Shown in pieces: positions 27,054 through 35,918 of a DNA stretch of 64,000 nt (position 1 is its first letter; each line of letters starts with the position of its first letter). A program made the translations under genes and the position numbers. Source of the stretch: Salinicola avicenniae (GTDB lineage: Bacteria > Pseudomonadota > Gammaproteobacteria > Pseudomonadales > Halomonadaceae); contig NZ_JAKQZC010000002.1 of NCBI RefSeq assembly GCF_023736115.1, positions 1 to 64,000 of the forward strand, given 5' to 3'. The notes below the pieces were generated by a model that was not told the DNA's origin, searched no databases, and saw only the letters and a list, made by a program, of their open reading frames with translations.

Positions 27054-28658
27054 ATGATCGAGTTCTATCTCAACGGCGAACCCCGGCGGGAAGCGGCGAC
27101 GCCGGACACCAGCGTGCTGGAGCTGCTGCGCAACCACCTGGGCCAGTGCGGCACCAAGGAAGGGTGTGCCTGCGGCGACTGCGGCGCCTGCACCGTAGCG
27201 ATCGCACAGCCCGAAGCGGCGACCGGCGACACCCTGGTTTACCGTACCGCCAATGCCTGCATGACACCCGCTCATCAGCTACAGGGCTGCCATCTCGTCA
27301 CCGTCGAAGGGCTGGCGCAGGGCGACGCACTCTACCCGGCCCAATCGGCCATGGTCGATTGCCACGCCAGTCAGTGTGGCTTCTGCACGCCAGGCATCGT
27401 GATGTCGCTGTTCGCGCTGCACGAAGCGCAACGCGCCCATCCGGATCGCGAACTCGACGACCACCGACTGGAAGCCGCGCTCGGCGGCAACCTCTGCCGC
27501 TGCACCGGCTATCGCCCGATTCGTGACGCGGCCCTGACCATGGCCTCGCAGCCGGATACGCGGCCGCCCTGGGCGGACGACGCCACGCTGGCGACGAGGC
27601 TGCGCGCGCTGGCGGCGACCACTCCGGCCGAGAGCGCCACGTCTGCTCCCTCGACGGAAGTGCAGACAACGGCCGACGCTCCGCACGACGCCCTGCGCGA
27701 TACCCCGAGCGATACCCCGAGCGAAGCGCCGCACGGCACGGCAACCGCCGGGCGCTACGCCATGCCGGCGGATCTCGCGACCTTGATACGCCTGTTGCGC
27801 GAACGCCCCGCGGCGCGACTCGTTGCCGGCGCCACCGATCTCTGGCTGGAGACCACGCAGCGCCTGCAGCCGCTCGAGGATCTGATCGACGTGACGCGGG
27901 TGGCGGAACTGCGCCAGCTCGATGCCGCCGACGATGGCTGGTGGATCGGCGCCGCCCTCACCTATCACGAGCTGGAGCCGCTGCTGGCAACGCACTATCC
28001 CGCCTTCGCCCATCTGCTGACACGACTCGGGTCGGCCCAGATTCGCCACCGCGGCACACTCGGCGGCAATATCGCCAATGCCTCACCGATCGGCGACACG
28101 CCACCGGTTCTGCTGGCCCTCGGCGCCAGACTGCGACTGGTCAGTACCGCGGGCGAGCGGGAGATGGCCCTGGAAGACTTCTTCCTCGACTACAAACGTA
28201 CCGCGCTGGCGCCCGGAGAGGTGATCGCGTCGATCTTTTTGCCACGCCCTGACGCCGATCTCAGATTGCGTGTCTGGAAGCTCTCCAAGCGTCGCGAGGA
28301 CGATATCTCCACTCTGTTGGGTGTGTTCCGCTGGCGGAAGGATGGCGATCGACTGCGTGACGTCCGCGTCGCCTTTGGCGGCATGGCGGCGATCCCCCTG
28401 CGCGTACCGGCCATCGAGGCGACGCTGGAGGGCCAATCGGCTACGCGGGACACCTTTACCCATGCCAAGCAGGCGCTACACACGTCGCTGACGCCGATGA
28501 CCGATGCGCGCGGTTCGGCCGACTATCGCCTAGCCGCCGCCGCCAACCTGCTCGAACGCTGGCGCCTGACGCTCGATGGCGATGCCGATATAGCGACGGA
28601 CGCCGGCCACGTCATCCAGAACGCGATGGAGGTGATGCTCGATGCGTACGCTCACTAA
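27054..28658 (+). CDS. xdhA: Xanthine dehydrogenase small subunit XdhA (2Fe-2S / FAD)
   Basis: This subunit carries electrons from the molybdenum centre to NAD+. It is 534 residues. A plant-ferredoxin-type [2Fe-2S] domain (GCACGDCGAC at 37-46) is followed by a second [2Fe-2S] domain (CGFCTPG and GGNLCRCTGYRP). A linker of about 70 Ala/Thr/Asp-rich residues leads to an FAD-binding domain (LVAGATDLWLE and RHRGTLGGNIANASPIGD). ATG at 27054 is the start; in-frame upstream codons lack a ribosome site and run towards the operator region. It overlaps xdhB by 17 bases. It is divergent from a RutR-like regulator and near modABC, which supplies its metal. Confidence 0.95.
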   Translation: MIEFYLNGEPRREAATPDTSVLELLRNHLGQCGTKEGCACGDCGACTVAIAQPEAATGDTLVYRTANACMTPAHQLQGCHLVTVEGLAQGDALYPAQSAMVDCHASQCGFCTPGIVMSLFALHEAQRAHPDRELDDHRLEAALGGNLCRCTGYRPIRDAALTMASQPDTRPPWADDATLATRLRALAATTPAESATSAPSTEVQTTADAPHDALRDTPSDTPSEAPHGTATAGRYAMPADLATLIRLLRERPAARLVAGATDLWLETTQRLQPLEDLIDVTRVAELRQLDAADDGWWIGAALTYHELEPLLATHYPAFAHLLTRLGSAQIRHRGTLGGNIANASPIGDTPPVLLALGARLRLVSTAGEREMALEDFFLDYKRTALAPGEVIASIFLPRPDADLRLRVWKLSKRREDDISTLLGVFRWRKDGDRLRDVRVAFGGMAAIPLRVPAIEATLEGQSATRDTFTHAKQALHTSLTPMTDARGSADYRLAAAANLLERWRLTLDGDADIATDAGHVIQNAMEVMLDAYAH

Positions 28659-31197
28659 GCGGCCCTTTTCCGCTGCGAGGCCCGAGACAGCCTCAAGCTC
28701 CGAGACCACCCCAAGTCACGAGACCGCCGCGGCCGGCGACCAGGACGTGCTGACCCGAGAGATCGAACACGGCGCGACCGTCGGCCGTCTCGAAGGCGAC
28801 GAGCCCGTCGCGCGCGAGCGTCTCGTACCCGGCAAGACGACGGCAACACCGTCACATAACGCCCCTGACCGGCACAGGCATCGACATGCCCACCGGCACG
28901 AAAGCGCGATCAAGCACGTCACGGGCCGCGCCCGCTACATCGACGACCTGCCGGCCCCGGGCGATGCCCTGCACGCCATCGCCGGCTTGAGCCCGGTCGC
29001 CCACGGTCGCCTTACACGTCTCGATCTTGAAGCCGTTCGTCGCGCGCCCGGCGTGATCGATGTGATCACCGCCGCCGAGATTCCCGGCCATCGCGATATC
29101 GGCCCGGTATTCCCCGGCGATCCGATGTTCGCCGAAGAGATCGTCAGCTACGTCGGCCAGCCGCTGTTCGCGGTCGCCGCGACCAGCTACCGTGCCGCTC
29201 GGCTTGCCGTACAGGCAGCCTCGGTCGAGATCGAACCCTTGCCCGCGCAGCTCGACCCCGTCGCCGCGACCGACGCCGGCGAGTTCGCCCGCCCCAGTCA
29301 CGAGCAGGTCAGCGGCGACTGGCATCAGGCGCTCGCCGAGGCGCCGAATACCCTGACGGCCGAACAGTTCGTCGGCGGGCAGGAACACTTCTATCTCGAG
29401 GGGCAGGCGTGTCTCGCCCTGCCCAGCGAAGATGAAGGCGTCGTGGTTCATACCTCGAACCAGCACCCGAGCGAGACCCAGAAGCTGGTGGCCGAGGTGC
29501 TCGACATCCCCTTTCATGCGGTCACCGTGGAAAATCGACGCATGGGCGGCGGCTTCGGCGGCAAGGAGACCCAGGCCGCGCCCTGGGCCTGCATGGCGGC
29601 GCTGTTCGCACGGCGGACCGGGCGTGCCGTGCGCCTGCGCCTGCCGCGCGCCGAGGACACCCGCGCCACCGGCAAACGCCACCCGTTCCAGAACCGCTAT
29701 CGCCTCGGCTTCGACGACGACGGCGTGCTGCTTGGCGGCGACATCACGCTCATTGGCGACTGCGGCCACTCGCCGGATCTCTCCGAGGCGGTTGTCGATC
29801 GCGCCATGTTTCACGCCGATAACGCCTATTCGCTGGGCGCGGCCCGTGTGACCGGCCATCGCGCCCGCACGCACACCGCCTCCAATACCGCCTTTCGCGG
29901 CTTCGGCGGCCCACAGGGCATGATGATCATCGAGCGGGCGATGGACGATATCGCGCGTCATCGTCGGCTGGATCCGCTCACCGTACGCAAGCGCAATCTC
30001 TACCGCGCCGGGCGCGAGACCACCCACTACGGGCAGGCGGTCGACCAGCACCCGTTGATGGCGGAGATCATCGAACGCCTGGAAGCGAGCAGCGACTACT
30101 GGACACGACGCGAGGCGATCACCGCGTTCAACCGTCACAGCCCGGTCATCAAGCGCGGGCTGGCACTGACCCCGGTCAAGTTCGGCATCTCCTTTACCGC
30201 CCAGCACCTCAACCAGGCAGGCGCACTGCTGCACGTTTATACCGACGGCAGCGTGATGATCAACCACGGCGGTACCGAGATGGGCCAGGGGCTGCACACC
30301 AAGGTATGTCAGGTCGTGGCACGGGAGCTGGGGCTCGATCTCGATACGGTACGCATCAGTGCCACGCGCACCGACAAGGTGCCCAACACCTCACCGACCG
30401 CGGCCTCGAGCGGCGCCGACCTCAACGGCATGGCCGCTCGCGATGCCGCCAGCCAACTCCGCGAGCGTCTGTTCGACTTCGCCGCCGAGCACTATGCGCT
30501 CGACCGGGAAGGATTGAGGCTGCTCAATGGCGAACTGGTCGCCGGGGTCGGCGAGGTCACCCGTTCACTGCCGTGGGGCGAGCTGGTCCAGGCCGCCTAC
30601 CTCAACCGGGTCTCGCTCTCGGCAACCGGCTTCTACTCCACGCCGTTGATTCACTACGACCGCGACAGCGGCCAGGGCCGACCGTTCTACTACTTCGCCT
30701 ACGGCGCCTCGGTCAGCGAAGTGCGCGTCGACACGCTGAGCGGCGAATACCGCGTCGAGCGAGTCGACATCCTTCACGACGTCGGCGACTCGCTCAATCC
30801 GGCAATCGACCGTGGCCAGGTGGAAGGCGGCTTCATCCAGGGCATGGGCTGGATGACCAGCGAGGAACTGCGTTGGAACGACGCCGGCCGCCTGATGACG
30901 GACGGTCCGGCGACCTACAAGATCCCGACCTACGGCGACCTGCCGCAGGTCTTCAACGTCGAACTGCTCGAGGGACATCCCAACTCGCAGGCGAGCATCT
31001 ACCGCTCCAAGGCCGTGGGCGAGCCGCCCTTCATGCTCTGCATGTCAGTCTGGTCGGCCTTGCGCGATGCCCTTTCCAGTCTTGTCGACTATCGCGTCAG
31101 CCCCGCGCTGGATACCCCGGCGACGCCCGAGCGCGTGCTGATGGCCGCGGAGGCGCTGCGCCAGATGCCAGCTGGCCCGGGAGCCTCGTCGTCATGA
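28642..31197 (+). CDS. xdhB: Xanthine dehydrogenase large (molybdopterin) subunit XdhB
   Basis: This subunit oxidises hypoxanthine and xanthine to urate at a molybdenum cofactor. It is 851 residues. The family part starts near 90 (HVTGRARYIDDLPAPGDALH), with MGGGFGGKETQ, FRGFGGPQGM and the catalytic Glu in KAVGEPPFML near the C-terminus. The first about 88 residues are an unusual polar extension that includes a His/Arg run DRHRHRHAHRHE. The start is well supported: GGAGGT stands 8 bases before the ATG at 28642, so the extension is probably translated. The stop overlaps xdhC (ATGA). Confidence 0.95.
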   Translation: MRTLTKRPFSAARPETASSSETTPSHETAAAGDQDVLTREIEHGATVGRLEGDEPVARERLVPGKTTATPSHNAPDRHRHRHAHRHESAIKHVTGRARYIDDLPAPGDALHAIAGLSPVAHGRLTRLDLEAVRRAPGVIDVITAAEIPGHRDIGPVFPGDPMFAEEIVSYVGQPLFAVAATSYRAARLAVQAASVEIEPLPAQLDPVAATDAGEFARPSHEQVSGDWHQALAEAPNTLTAEQFVGGQEHFYLEGQACLALPSEDEGVVVHTSNQHPSETQKLVAEVLDIPFHAVTVENRRMGGGFGGKETQAAPWACMAALFARRTGRAVRLRLPRAEDTRATGKRHPFQNRYRLGFDDDGVLLGGDITLIGDCGHSPDLSEAVVDRAMFHADNAYSLGAARVTGHRARTHTASNTAFRGFGGPQGMMIIERAMDDIARHRRLDPLTVRKRNLYRAGRETTHYGQAVDQHPLMAEIIERLEASSDYWTRREAITAFNRHSPVIKRGLALTPVKFGISFTAQHLNQAGALLHVYTDGSVMINHGGTEMGQGLHTKVCQVVARELGLDLDTVRISATRTDKVPNTSPTAASSGADLNGMAARDAASQLRERLFDFAAEHYALDREGLRLLNGELVAGVGEVTRSLPWGELVQAAYLNRVSLSATGFYSTPLIHYDRDSGQGRPFYYFAYGASVSEVRVDTLSGEYRVERVDILHDVGDSLNPAIDRGQVEGGFIQGMGWMTSEELRWNDAGRLMTDGPATYKIPTYGDLPQVFNVELLEGHPNSQASIYRSKAVGEPPFMLCMSVWSALRDALSSLVDYRVSPALDTPATPERVLMAAEALRQMPAGPGASSS

Positions 31198-32168
31198 GCG
31201 CCAACGCTACCGGCGAAACCTGGCACGCCGCGCTGCATCGGCTGCAACAGGCGGGCGAGCCTCACGCGCTGGCCACCGTGGTGGGAGCCGCAGGTTCCAC
31301 CCCACGCGAACCGGGGGCGCGCCTGGTGATCACGCGAACGACTGTCGCCGACACCCTGGGCGGCGGCCACTTCGAGCAGCAGATCATCGACCTGGCGCGC
31401 GAGCGACTGACGGGCGAGCCGATCGCTGCCGGGGTTCAGCTGGAAGCCTTCCCCCTCGGCGGGCGCTCAGGGCAGTGCTGCGGCGGTTTCGTCCACGTGC
31501 TGCTGGAAGTGTTCCCCGGTGCGGAACAGCGCCTGGCGCTGTTTGGTGCCGGCCATGTCGGCCAGGCGCTGGTCGCCCTGCTGCGGCCGCTGCCCTGGCG
31601 CATAGACTGGTTCGATACCCGCGACGAAGCCTTTGCCTCGGCCGAGGCGCTGCCCGAGCGCATTCGCCCCCGGCGCTGGCGGCACGACGCCGACTCGCTG
31701 GCCGACACCATCGCGGCCGTCGCGCCCGGCAGCCATGTCTGTGTCATGACCCACGACCATGCGCAGGATCGAGACCTGATCGCGGCGCTGATCGCGCGCG
31801 ATGACCTCGCCTCGCTCGGGCTGATCGGCTCCGACAGCAAATGGGCCAGTTTCCGCCGCCGCCTCAGGGAAACCGGCGCCAGCGAGCCCGCGCTGGCGCG
31901 AGTCCGCTGCCCGATTGGCATCGCCGGCGCCCACGGCAAGCGCCCGCAGGAGATTGCCATCAGCGTCGCCGCGGAGCTGTTTACGCTGTGTCGCGAGACA
32001 CCGCGTGCTCCGCGGGGGGACGACGCCGCATTGGCCGACCGGCGCGGCGTGCCGCCAGCGCGTCTGCGCGATGCCTTTGTCCCGCTGCCCCCCACGAGCC
32101 CGGCGGCCGCGTCCGATACGACCGACGTCGATAGATGCCACCACCCACGCCACCGAGATCTGCCATGA
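31194..32168 (+). CDS. xdhC: XdhC, molybdenum cofactor sulfuration / insertion factor for XDH
   Basis: XdhC binds molybdopterin cofactor, promotes its sulfuration and hands it to XdhB; it is not a subunit of the final enzyme. It is 324 residues, with an N-terminal XdhC/CoxI domain (ATVVGAAGSTPREPGARLVI, GGRSGQCCGGFVHVLLEVF) and a C-terminal Rossmann domain (LALFGAGHVGQALV and LGLIGSDSKWASFRRRL). The start overlaps xdhB and its stop overlaps guaD, so the four genes are tightly coupled. Confidence 0.95.
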   Translation: MSANATGETWHAALHRLQQAGEPHALATVVGAAGSTPREPGARLVITRTTVADTLGGGHFEQQIIDLARERLTGEPIAAGVQLEAFPLGGRSGQCCGGFVHVLLEVFPGAEQRLALFGAGHVGQALVALLRPLPWRIDWFDTRDEAFASAEALPERIRPRRWRHDADSLADTIAAVAPGSHVCVMTHDHAQDRDLIAALIARDDLASLGLIGSDSKWASFRRRLRETGASEPALARVRCPIGIAGAHGKRPQEIAISVAAELFTLCRETPRAPRGDDAALADRRGVPPARLRDAFVPLPPTSPAAASDTTDVDRCHHPRHRDLP

Positions 32169-33478
32169 CCGCCACTCACCGACTGCTGCGCGGCCCGCTC
32201 TTCAGTTGTCTGGACGACCCCGGCGAAGAGAATACGCCGCTGGCCGACACCACCCTGTACCGGGAGGACGGCGCGATCTGGATCGTCGACGGTCATATCC
32301 ACGCCGTCGACGACCATGCTGCCCTCGCCGCGCGCGTGCCGGCCGACACCGAGCACGTCGACTATCGGGGCAAGCTGATGATGCCAGGCTTCATCGATAG
32401 CCACGTGCACTACGTGCAGCTCGATATCATGGCATCTTACGGCCGCGAACTGCTCGACTGGCTCAACGATTACACCTTCCCCGCCGAATGCCGGTTCGCC
32501 GAGCGCGCCCACGCGGAGACCGCCGCCGAGCGCTTTCTCGACGAGATGCTGCGCGCCGGTACGACCACGGCCCAGGTCTTCTGCTCGTCGCATCCCGTCT
32601 CGGTGGACAGCTTCTTCACTGCCGCTCGTCGCCGTCAGCTGCGCATGATCGCCGGCAAGGTGCTGATGGATCGCCACGCGCCCGCCGAGTTGACCGACGA
32701 CACGCTCGGCGGCGTGCGCGACAGCGAACGCCTGATCGCCGACTGGCACGGCCGTGACCGGCTCGCCTACACGCTGACACCCCGCTTCGCGCCGACGTCC
32801 ACGTCCACGCAGCTCGACGCCGTCGGCGGCGTGCTGCGTAACGCCCCTGACCTGTATCTGCAAACTCACCTCTCCGAGAACCGAGGCGAGATTGCCTGGG
32901 TATCGGAGCTCTTTCCGCAGAGCCGAGACTACCTGGGCGTCTACGAGGACCACGATCTCGTCGGCCCGCGCAGCACTTTCGCTCACGGCATCCATCTCGA
33001 CGATGGTCAGCGCCGACGGCTGGCGCAGCAGGGTGCGAACATCGCCTTCTGCCCGACCTCGAACCTGTTTCTCGGCAGTGGCCTGATGGACCGCCTGGCC
33101 TGCCGCGAGGCCGGTGTCGCGACATCGCTGGCCAGCGACGTCGGCGGCGGCACCTCGCTCTCCGGTTTTGGCACGCTGCAGGGCGCCTATCAGGTCGGCG
33201 CGCTACTTGGCCAACCGCTGACCGGCTGGCAGGGTTTCTATCGGCTCACGCTCGGCAACGCCCGCGCGCTGCATCTGGCCGACAAGATCGGCTCGCTGCA
33301 GCCAGGTTACGAGGCAGACATCGTGGTCCTCGACCCGGACGCCACGCCGCTTCTGTCACGCCGCCTTTCCCAGACTTCCACTCTAGCCGAGCGACTCTTC
33401 GCGCTGATGATGCTCGGCGATGACCGCACGGTGGCCGCCACCTGGACCAACGGGCAACGCGTGCACAACCGGGACTGA
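32165..33478 (+). CDS. guaD: Guanine deaminase GuaD
   Basis: This enzyme deaminates guanine to xanthine, the substrate of XdhAB. It is a 437-residue amidohydrolase, with metal ligands in PGFIDSHVHYVQ (about 78-89), the His of LQTHLSENRGE, the His of FAHGIHL and the Asp of ASDVGGGTSLS. The GuaD-specific SNLFLGSG is also present. ATG at 32165 overlaps the xdhC stop. It is the last gene of the purine operon and converges on the HMG-CoA-lyase-like gene 34 bases away. Confidence 0.95.
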   Translation: MTATHRLLRGPLFSCLDDPGEENTPLADTTLYREDGAIWIVDGHIHAVDDHAALAARVPADTEHVDYRGKLMMPGFIDSHVHYVQLDIMASYGRELLDWLNDYTFPAECRFAERAHAETAAERFLDEMLRAGTTTAQVFCSSHPVSVDSFFTAARRRQLRMIAGKVLMDRHAPAELTDDTLGGVRDSERLIADWHGRDRLAYTLTPRFAPTSTSTQLDAVGGVLRNAPDLYLQTHLSENRGEIAWVSELFPQSRDYLGVYEDHDLVGPRSTFAHGIHLDDGQRRRLAQQGANIAFCPTSNLFLGSGLMDRLACREAGVATSLASDVGGGTSLSGFGTLQGAYQVGALLGQPLTGWQGFYRLTLGNARALHLADKIGSLQPGYEADIVVLDPDATPLLSRRLSQTSTLAERLFALMMLGDDRTVAATWTNGQRVHNRD

Positions 33479-33512
33479 CAACCGGCCGCCGTCGCGGCAA
33501 ACGGCATCCGGC

Positions 33513-34460
33513 TCAGGTTGCCTCCGACAGGGACGACGGCAGCGGATAGCGCCGTGTCGCCAGCCCCGCCTTGACCACCTGGCCGGGTACGTCGTGCCCG
33601 ACCAGCGCTGGCAGGCGTTCGGCCACCGCGACCAGGCGCTCGAGATCGACGCCGGTCTCGACCTCCATCTGCGCGAACATGTGAACCAGATCCTCGGTGC
33701 AGACATTACCCGTGGCGCCGGGGGCGTAGGGGCAACCGCCCAGCCCACCGAGCGCGGCATCGAAGCGCGTGATGCCGTTCTGCCAGGCGATCAGTGCATT
33801 CGCCAGCCCCATGCCGCGCGTGTTGTGCACGTGCAGTGTGACCGGCAGCCACGGCCAGCGGCTGCGGACTTCGCGACACAGATCCGCCACCTGACGCGGA
33901 TTCGCCATACCCGTGGTATCGCACAGCGAGATGCCCTCGACACCCAGCGCCAGCAGCTTTTCGGTGATCGCCAGCACGCGCTTGAACGGCACTTCGCCTT
34001 CGAAGGGGCAGCCGAACGCCGTGGAGATCGAAGCGTTGATGAAGACCCCGCTGCCGCGAACCCGCTCGACAATACCCGCGAAGCGGACCAGCGATGCGTC
34101 GGCGGTCATGCGCAGATTGGCGAGCCCATGGCTGTCGCTGGCCGACAGCACCAGGTTGATCTCGTCGACACCGCAGGCCAGGGCGCGCTCGGCGCCTTTT
34201 TCATTGGGGACCAGCGCGACATAGCCGACCCCTGGCACCCGCCCGATGCCCTGCATGACTGCCTCGGCATCACGCAGGTTGGGGATCGCCTTGGGCGAAG
34301 TGAAGGAGGTCGCTTCGATCTTCGCCAGTCCTGTCTGCGACAGCGCATCGATCAGCTGAATCTTCTCCTCGGTGGGGACGAACCGCGATTCGATCTGCAG
34401 GCCATCGCGCGGGGCGACCTCGTTGATGAATACGCGGGACCGATCGTGGGAAGGCGTCAT
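33513..34460 (-). CDS. HMG-CoA lyase family enzyme
   Basis: This 315-residue TIM-barrel acyl-CoA lyase has an N-terminal NEVAPRDGLQIE, metal ligands HVHNTRGMGLAN, and the active-site cysteine loop GGLGGCPYAPGATGNV, which fits the HMG-CoA lyase signature. Family members cleave 3-hydroxy-3-methylglutaryl-CoA to acetoacetate and acetyl-CoA, or act on similar branched hydroxyacyl-CoAs. Its start overlaps the stop of the CoA-transferase gene by one base, so the two proteins are made together. The pair suggests activation of a free hydroxy-diacid to its CoA ester, followed by cleavage; the exact substrate is not known. Confidence 0.9.
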   Translation of the reverse strand: MTPSHDRSRVFINEVAPRDGLQIESRFVPTEEKIQLIDALSQTGLAKIEATSFTSPKAIPNLRDAEAVMQGIGRVPGVGYVALVPNEKGAERALACGVDEINLVLSASDSHGLANLRMTADASLVRFAGIVERVRGSGVFINASISTAFGCPFEGEVPFKRVLAITEKLLALGVEGISLCDTTGMANPRQVADLCREVRSRWPWLPVTLHVHNTRGMGLANALIAWQNGITRFDAALGGLGGCPYAPGATGNVCTEDLVHMFAQMEVETGVDLERLVAVAERLPALVGHDVPGQVVKAGLATRRYPLPSSLSEAT

Positions 34461-35734
34461 CAGATCACTCCTCTCTCTCGCAGGCGAGCCTGGGTCTCAC
34501 GGTCGATACCGAGCTCATCGAGCACGTCCTGGGTGTGCTGACCCAGCGCCGGGCCACCACCCTCGATGCGCCCGGGCGTTCGGCTCAACTTGGGCAGGAC
34601 CCCCGGCACCTTGAGCGAATCGCCCTCGGCGGTACGAATGGTCTCGATCATGTCGCGCGCCAGGTAGTGCGGGTCGGCGACGATATCCTTCGCCGTGTAG
34701 GGATAGCCCACCGGCACATGCACACTCTCGAGCACGTCAAGCACATAGTCGCGCGGGTGTTGCCGGGTCCACTCGGCGATGGCGTCGTCGATGAGCCCGG
34801 CGTGGTGGCTGCGGCCGTCGTTGTGCGCAAAGCGTGAATCCTCGGCCAGATCCTCGCGGCCGATGGCGCCCATCAGACGCTTAAAGATGCTGTCGCCGTT
34901 GCCGGCGATCAGCACGTAGTCGCCGCCGGCGCAGGGATAGGCGTTGGAAGGCGTGATGCCCGGCAGCGCACTGCCGCTGGGCTCGCGGATTACCGCCGCC
35001 GCGTCGTACTCGGGGATCAGGCTCTCCATCATAGCGAACACGGATTCGTAGAGCGCCACGTCGATGTATTGCCCCTGGCCGCTGCGCTGGCGCTCCTGCA
35101 GGGCCAGCAGCGCGCCGATCACGCCGTAGAGCGCGGAGAGCGAATCGCCAAGGCTGACACCCACGCGAACCGATGGCTGCTCGGGATGTCCGGAGAGGTA
35201 GCGCAGACCGCCCATCGCCTCGCCAATGACGCCAAAGCCGGGGCGATCCCGATACGGCCCGGTCTGTCCGTAGCCGGAGATGCGGACCATGATCAGCCGC
35301 GGGTTGCGGGCGCTGAGCGCCTCCCAGCCCAGCCCCCACTTCTCCAGCGTGCCGGGGCGGAAGTTCTCGATCACGATATCCGCCTCGTCGACCAGCCGAC
35401 GCACGACCTCCTGCCCGTCTTCGCTGCGCAGGTCGAGCGCCAGCGAGCGCTTGTTGCGGGTCTGCACGTGCCACCACAGCGACGTGCCCTCCTTCAACAC
35501 GCGCCACTTGCGCAGCGGATCGCCGGTACCGGGCGGCTCGATCTTGATGACGTCGGCCCCGAACTCCCCCAGCAGCTTGCTGGCGAACGGACCAGCGATC
35601 AGTTGCCCCAGCTCCACGACCTTGAGCCCGGAGAGCGCCTGCGCGTTCGCGGATGACGCCCCTTGTGATGACGGCTCTTGAGATGACGACCGTTGAGACG
35701 ACGACCCTTGAGATGAAGATGCCTCGGCGGCCAT
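34460..35734 (-). CDS. CaiB/BaiF (type III) CoA transferase
   Basis: This 424-residue family III CoA-transferase starts with VVELGQLIAGPFASKLLGEF. The catalytic Asp is in the region SLALDLRSEDGQEVVRRLV / VIENFRPGTLEKWGLG, and SGYGQTGPYRDRPGFG follows. It moves CoA between carboxylic acids, probably succinyl-CoA to a hydroxy-diacid. The ATG at 35734 has GGAG 8 bases before it; an ATG at 35752 has none. The first about 30 residues are a Ser/Gln repeat (SSSQGSSSQRSSSQEPSSQG) encoded by a 15-base repeat, absent from normal family members. A LysR gene diverges from it. Confidence 0.92.
   Translation of the reverse strand: MAAEASSSQGSSSQRSSSQEPSSQGASSANAQALSGLKVVELGQLIAGPFASKLLGEFGADVIKIEPPGTGDPLRKWRVLKEGTSLWWHVQTRNKRSLALDLRSEDGQEVVRRLVDEADIVIENFRPGTLEKWGLGWEALSARNPRLIMVRISGYGQTGPYRDRPGFGVIGEAMGGLRYLSGHPEQPSVRVGVSLGDSLSALYGVIGALLALQERQRSGQGQYIDVALYESVFAMMESLIPEYDAAAVIREPSGSALPGITPSNAYPCAGGDYVLIAGNGDSIFKRLMGAIGREDLAEDSRFAHNDGRSHHAGLIDDAIAEWTRQHPRDYVLDVLESVHVPVGYPYTAKDIVADPHYLARDMIETIRTAEGDSLKVPGVLPKLSRTPGRIEGGGPALGQHTQDVLDELGIDRETQARLRERGVI
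35659..35720 (-). repeat. Imperfect 15-base tandem repeat in the CoA-transferase gene
   Basis: About four units of the type CTTGAGATGACGACC (plus-strand reading) encode repeated Ser-Ser-Gln-x-Ser. It lies between the start codon and the conserved domain; the unit keeps the reading frame. Confidence 0.75.
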
Positions 35735-35918
35735 ACGCTGTCTCCTGTTCATGAACTCGGTGGGACGCGGTCAATGCGGTGACTCGCGACAAAGCCTGGT
35801 GCGCCGAGCTTGCCTTCAGGCCCCCCCGGCCCACAATTGGACAATCGCCAAGCGAGGCTTCGCTGTTCGCGAAAGCTGGGATAGGCTGGACCGACGCTCA
35901 CCAGGAACCCGCCGCGGC

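Noticed and set aside
28852-30297. 481-residue open frame antisense to xdhB
   Set aside because: Antisense shadow of a well-supported gene.
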